Below are positions 60,121-64,000 of a stretch of DNA of 64,000 bases, piece by piece; within the stretch, counting starts at the first letter, position 1, and every line of letters begins with the position of its first letter. A program made the position numbers and the translations under genes. The notes below the pieces were generated by a model that saw only the letters and a list, made by a program, of their open reading frames with translations, was not told the origin of the DNA and did no database searches. The DNA lies in contig NZ_JAPIVO010000001.1 of the NCBI RefSeq assembly GCF_026239655.1, forward strand, positions 558,001-622,000, in the 5' to 3' direction. Origin of the DNA: Pedobacter sp. MR2016-24. GTDB taxonomy: Bacteria; Bacteroidota; Bacteroidia; Sphingobacteriales; Sphingobacteriaceae.

Positions 60121-60128
60121 TATATTTG
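60121..60128 (+). promoter_or_regulatory. -7 box of the LacI-regulator gene
   Basis: TATATTTG, exact TAnnTTTG match, 27 nt before ATG 60156. Separates the regulator gene from the peptidase transcript. Confidence 0.45.
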
Positions 60129-60155
60129 CTTTGAAATAAAATTATTGTTTAGTCG

Positions 60156-61166
60156 ATGCGAAATATCAATATAAAGGAACTGGCCAAAGTACTCAACTTA
60201 TCTACGTCTACTGTTTCCAGGGCCTTCCGGGATAATAGTGATATCAGCAAGGAGACGAAGGACAAGATATTGGCTGCGGCCAAAGAACTCAATTATCAGC
60301 CAAATCATTATGCCAGTAATTTAAGAGAGCAGCGGAGTAAAACGATCGCTGTGATTGTTCCCGAACTGGCTAATAACTTCTTTTCGCAGGCTATCAATGG
60401 TATAGAACGTATTGCGAGAGAAAAAGGATACCATATTCTGATTTATGCTACTGACGATGACTATGAGAAGGAAGTATCTTTTATCAGGCATTTGCATAAC
60501 GGAAGGGCAGATGGTATTATCATGTCTGTATCAGGAGAGGCTAATGACCATAACTATTTGAATGAGCTCAATCAAAAGCGCCTGCCACTGGTGTTTTTTG
60601 ACAGGGTATATGAAGATATCAAAACACCCCGTGTAATTACCAATGATTATGATAGCAGTTTTTCTGCTACTCAGCATTTGATTAAACAGGGTTGTACCCG
60701 GATAGCCTACCTGGTAATTAACAAAAACCTGTCTATCGGTAAAACAAGAATGCAGGGATATATAGATGCACTGCAGAAATATGATATTCCATATGATGAT
60801 CATTTGGTGGTGGATTGTACCAACAGCTACCGGAAAAACAATATCATTTTAAAAGATATGTTTGGCAGGCTGAAACCTGACGGCGTGTTTACGTCGGTTG
60901 AGCGTTTAGCTTTTGCAACTTATTATGCCTGTTATGATCTGGATATTTCCATCCCCGCTCAGGTTAAGGTAGTCGGATTTTCCAGCCTTGAAATCGCTCC
61001 TCTTTTAAATCCTTCGCTAACCACAGTTACTCAGCCTGCAACCAAAATTGGCGTAGAGGCAGCATCACTTTTATTCCGGATGTTAGAGGATCCTCAGAGT
61101 GTAAATATCAGCCAGGAAATTGTGCTGGATTCCAAGCTGGTGAAGCGAAATTCTACTGCCTTATAA
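60156..61166 (+). CDS. LacI family transcriptional regulator
   Basis: 336 residues. N-terminal HTH (1-~60) IKELAKVLNLSTSTVSRAFRDNSDIS with the hinge helix NYQPNHYASNLREQRS, then a periplasmic-binding-protein-like effector domain (VIVPELANNFFSQAINGIE ... FFDRVYE ... FTSVERLAFATY). It would sense a sugar and regulate a polysaccharide-utilisation locus. The susC-type gene 440 bp downstream on the same strand, with a LacI-like palindrome between, is the obvious target. Confidence 0.93.
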   Translation: MRNINIKELAKVLNLSTSTVSRAFRDNSDISKETKDKILAAAKELNYQPNHYASNLREQRSKTIAVIVPELANNFFSQAINGIERIAREKGYHILIYATDDDYEKEVSFIRHLHNGRADGIIMSVSGEANDHNYLNELNQKRLPLVFFDRVYEDIKTPRVITNDYDSSFSATQHLIKQGCTRIAYLVINKNLSIGKTRMQGYIDALQKYDIPYDDHLVVDCTNSYRKNNIILKDMFGRLKPDGVFTSVERLAFATYYACYDLDISIPAQVKVVGFSSLEIAPLLNPSLTTVTQPATKIGVEAASLLFRMLEDPQSVNISQEIVLDSKLVKRNSTAL

Positions 61167-61605
61167 GGCCTTCAGATTCTTCCTGTTTCTTACTCTGGAA
61201 ACGCACCTTTTTTGCAAAAAAAAATCTGCTTTTCCTGAAAACGCGCAGAATTCGCTTTTTCAATTCTCATAGAATTGTCAGATACACTGGAATAGTTCGG
61301 GAACGTTCCCGGTATCGTTCCCGTAAAACAGCCTGAAAATAGCTTAGTGTAAATAAAACACTTTACAAGTCTTTGTATGTATCATAACTATTTGTAATAC
61401 AATTGAATGCGTGTGTTTTTTCATGGTTAATTGAAAAAGTGTCTAAAAATAATAGGGTAGTTTTTGACCATTTTTAGATATAAAATATTGTGCTAAAATG
61501 TTTTTTGATATAAAATTTTGAAATATCATCTGCTCGTGTAAATTTACCGTATGTGTGGTACACAAACATATTATCCAAATATATAAACCAAAAAGAGTAT
61601 CAAAT
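61167..61605. other. Intergenic region between the LacI regulator and susC
   Basis: 439 bp without a gene. It holds the LacI-type operator candidate (61298-61323), a second palindrome CAATTCT-CAT-AGAATTG (61261-61277), and GTAAATTTAC (61538-61547) near the susC end. No exact TAnnTTTG -7 box could be placed for susC. Confidence 0.55.
61298..61323 (+). promoter_or_regulatory. LacI-type operator candidate upstream of susC
   Basis: CGGGAACGTTCCCG (61298-61311) is a perfect 14-bp palindrome with the central CG typical of LacI-family sites. Its right half CGTTCCCG recurs at 61316-61323, 12 bp later, giving a second half-site. It lies 130 bp after the regulator gene. Confidence 0.6.
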
Positions 61606-64000
61606 ATGAAAGTATTTTACGTGATGAGACAAGCTTTGGTGTTGATTTTTTTGACACTTGCAGCGCTCACAGTACAGGCACAGACCGGTTCGGTTAGTGG
61701 TAAAATTATCGATGAAACGGGACAAGGTCTTCCCGGGGCATCAGTGGTGGTTAAAGGCCAGGGAAAAAGCTCCAGTACAGATGTTAATGGTAATTTCAGG
61801 ATTATAGGTTTGGCAAACGGACCGGTTACCTTAACCGCAAGTTATATCGGCTACAGCTCTACAGATTTGACAGTAACTGTGAATGGTAATACAGTTGCCA
61901 ATTTTAACCTGAAACCAGATGCGCAAAATCTGAACGAAGTAGTTGTAATTGGTTATGGTACTGCTCAGAAAAAAGACCTGACAGGATCAATTACTACCGT
62001 AAGTGCTAAAGATTTTCAAACGGGTAACATCACTTCACCAGAGCAATTGATTGCAGGTAAAGTTGCTGGGGTATCTATCACTTCCAATGGTGGTCAGCCA
62101 GGCGGTGGGAGTGTCATACGTGTAAGGGGTGGAGCTTCACTGAATTCCAGTAATGATCCATTGATTGTAATTGACGGTATACCTTTCAGTGGTAACACCA
62201 TTTCAGGTGCAGCAAATCCTTTGAGTTTAATCAATCCAAATGATATTGAAACCTTTACTGTTTTAAAGGATGCGAATGCAACAGCTATTTACGGTTCAAG
62301 AGCTTCTAACGGAGTTATCCTGATTACTACCAAAAAAGGCAAATCAGGCGCACCGGTTATCGATTTTAGTACGGTTAATTCTTACGCTACAATTGCTAAA
62401 AAATTAGATGTATTAACAGCCGACCAGGTTCGCGCTTATGTAAATGCCAATGGCGATGCCGCACAAAAGGCTTTGTTAGGAACTGCCAATACAGACTGGC
62501 AGGATGTAATCTATAACAATGCTTTCACTACAGATAATAACTTAAGTATCGCAGGAAGTTTCAAAAACGTTCCTTATCGTGTATCTGGCGGTTATTTAGA
62601 TCAAAGAGGGTTATTAATTACTGACCGTTTAAAAAGAGCTTCAGGCGGAATTACGCTGAACCCTACTTTCTTTGATAATCACCTGAAAGTGGATTTGAAC
62701 TTAAAAGGAACGCTAAGTGAATCTCATTTTGCTAACCAGGATGCAGTAAGCGCGGCGGTTCAATTTGACCCGACACAGCCAGTATATGCCAATAATCAGT
62801 ATGGTGGATATTTCGAATGGATAGGTTCAACTGGTCAGCTGAATCCGAATGCACCAAGAAATCCTCTGGGATTGATTGAGCAAAATGATAACAATGCAAA
62901 AGCAGACAGAAGTTTTGGTAACCTGAGATTAGATTACTCTTTCCACTTCTTACCAGAGCTGCATGCCAATGCAAACGTAGGTTATGATGTTTCTAAAGGT
63001 TACGGTATGACCAATGTGCCAGCTTATGCAGCACAGAGTTTTGCTCAGAATGGTAAGGCTGATATGTACGAAGGTGTGCAAAATAACAAACTGGTTGAAT
63101 TTTACCTGAACTATAACAAAGACCTGAAAGGTATTAAGAGTAATATCAACGCTACAGCAGGTTATGGTTTCTATGATAACTCAGCGAAGACTTATAACAA
63201 GGGTACTTACAGCGCATTGGGCACACCAATTGTTACACCAGTTTTCCCTTTTGATATACAGCAGAACCGACTGCTTTCTTATTACGGTCGTTTAGTATAT
63301 ACATTTAATGACAAATATATTTTATCAGGAACCATGCGTGCTGATGGTTCATCTAAATTCAGTGAAGATGACAGATGGGGTTATTTTCCTTCCGCTGGTT
63401 TTACCTGGAGAGCAATCGATGAGTCATTTCTTAAAGACAGTAAAGTATTGTCTGATTTAAAACTTCGTTTGAGCTACGGTATTACTGGTCAGCAGGATGG
63501 TATTGCTAACTACAGTTATTTACAGAATTATTACAGCAGTAGCAACGAATCTCAATATCAGATCGGTAACCAGTTTTACCATTTTTATACACCAATTGCT
63601 TATGATAAGGATCTGAAATGGGAAACGTCAACCACTTATAACGCAGGTATTGATTACGGTTTCTTTAAAGGGCGTGTTTATGGTAGTATAGATGTATACA
63701 GCAAAAAAACCAAAGACTTACTTAGTAAAGTGCCAATTTCAGTAGGTACGAACTTTACCAACATTTTGTTAACAAATGTGGGTAATATGCAGAATAAAGG
63801 GATTGAGGCAAGTATCAATGTAGGCATCATTAAAAGTGAAGACCTGAACTGGGATGCAGGTTTTAACGTAACGTATAACAAAAACGAAGTCACTAATCTT
63901 TCCCTTAACCCGGATCCAAACTTCAAAGTTGGAAAAGATGGTGGTGTAGGAATAACAGGTGCTACAGGAACTACATTGCAATGGAATTCACCAGGTTATA
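61606..64000 (+). CDS. SusC/RagA family TonB-linked outer membrane receptor (5' part)
   Basis: 798 codons visible, open to the right edge. Signal peptide (cleavage after VQA, residue 25), carboxypeptidase-regulatory-like domain (about 27-105: SGKIIDETGQGLPGASVVVKG), the TonB-box region NLNEVVVIGYGT, a plug domain (about 118-240) ending AIYGSRASNGVILITTKKG, and barrel strands after that. SusC proteins import glycans with a SusD lid lipoprotein; susD should lie just past the window. The adjacent LacI regulator and operator suggest control by a sugar. The substrate is not predictable from this part. Confidence 0.96.
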   Translation, partial: MKVFYVMRQALVLIFLTLAALTVQAQTGSVSGKIIDETGQGLPGASVVVKGQGKSSSTDVNGNFRIIGLANGPVTLTASYIGYSSTDLTVTVNGNTVANFNLKPDAQNLNEVVVIGYGTAQKKDLTGSITTVSAKDFQTGNITSPEQLIAGKVAGVSITSNGGQPGGGSVIRVRGGASLNSSNDPLIVIDGIPFSGNTISGAANPLSLINPNDIETFTVLKDANATAIYGSRASNGVILITTKKGKSGAPVIDFSTVNSYATIAKKLDVLTADQVRAYVNANGDAAQKALLGTANTDWQDVIYNNAFTTDNNLSIAGSFKNVPYRVSGGYLDQRGLLITDRLKRASGGITLNPTFFDNHLKVDLNLKGTLSESHFANQDAVSAAVQFDPTQPVYANNQYGGYFEWIGSTGQLNPNAPRNPLGLIEQNDNNAKADRSFGNLRLDYSFHFLPELHANANVGYDVSKGYGMTNVPAYAAQSFAQNGKADMYEGVQNNKLVEFYLNYNKDLKGIKSNINATAGYGFYDNSAKTYNKGTYSALGTPIVTPVFPFDIQQNRLLSYYGRLVYTFNDKYILSGTMRADGSSKFSEDDRWGYFPSAGFTWRAIDESFLKDSKVLSDLKLRLSYGITGQQDGIANYSYLQNYYSSSNESQYQIGNQFYHFYTPIAYDKDLKWETSTTYNAGIDYGFFKGRVYGSIDVYSKKTKDLLSKVPISVGTNFTNILLTNVGNMQNKGIEASINVGIIKSEDLNWDAGFNVTYNKNEVTNLSLNPDPNFKVGKDGGVGITGATGTTLQWNSPGY

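Overview
The window is chromosomal DNA of a Bacteroidota, most likely a Pedobacter-like member of the Sphingobacteriaceae. Evidence: a SusC/RagA receptor with an adjacent LacI regulator, FadL plus lipoprotein SGNH hydrolase, OstA-like protein, FKBP lipoproteins, bacillithiol genes (bshA, ytxJ, ypdA-like), a DACNV/DisA-N protein, moderate-to-low GC content, and many promoters with the Bacteroidota -7 box TAnnTTTG. Genes are dense and mostly housekeeping. I see no rRNA, CRISPR array, phage or insertion sequence. There is one tRNA (Thr-TGT).

Layout. 1-3.5 kb: end of a FucP-type sugar transporter, an SDR oxidoreductase, rlmF, and a DACNV/DisA-N protein that may make or sense c-di-AMP. 3.5-9.7 kb: a 52-residue membrane ORF, a padR-pspC stress operon behind a 41-bp palindrome, a large MG2/plug envelope protein, and a nitroreductase. 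10-17 kb: fadL and an SGNH lipoprotein, msrA, a 2OG dioxygenase, tRNA-Thr, and a GH3C/beta-lactamase-type lipoprotein; two long palindromic elements lie here. 17-25 kb: mutL, two rhomboid proteases, an EEP phosphatase, cysS, an NTF2-like secreted protein, and a GDPD with altered metal ligands. 25-32 kb: moxR, surA and a rotamase-less SurA-like gene on the minus strand; a possible HolD-like gene with rdgB; ostA/lptA. 32-46 kb: tilS, bshA, a lactonase, a repeat-rich pseudouridine synthase, a lytic transglycosylase, uvrA, nnr, an ECF sigma/anti-sigma pair, and lipA. 45.5-58.5 kb: osmC, ytxJ and a tiny lipoprotein, ribH, a TPR protein, recF-DUF721, FKBP isomerases, ndk, nrnA, tatD, ansA, a CstB-like persulfide dioxygenase with a YpdA-family reductase, and a prenyl synthase. 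58.6-64 kb: an M28 peptidase, a LacI regulator, and the 5' part of a susC gene running off the window.

Themes. (1) Bacillithiol: bshA, ytxJ and a cstB-like/ypdA-like operon suggest thiol and persulfide homeostasis, but the YpdA-like protein lacks the conserved Cys14. (2) Envelope biogenesis: surA, FKBPs, OstA, FadL, rhomboids, lytic transglycosylase. (3) DNA maintenance: mutL, uvrA, recF-DUF721, rdgB and a possible psi-like subunit. (4) Gene expression: at six genes the -7 box lies 4-5 nt from the start codon (at padR, from its second ATG), implying leaderless or nearly leaderless mRNAs. Several tail-to-tail gene pairs overlap without a terminator.

All functional calls are by reading motifs; nothing was searched or aligned computationally.
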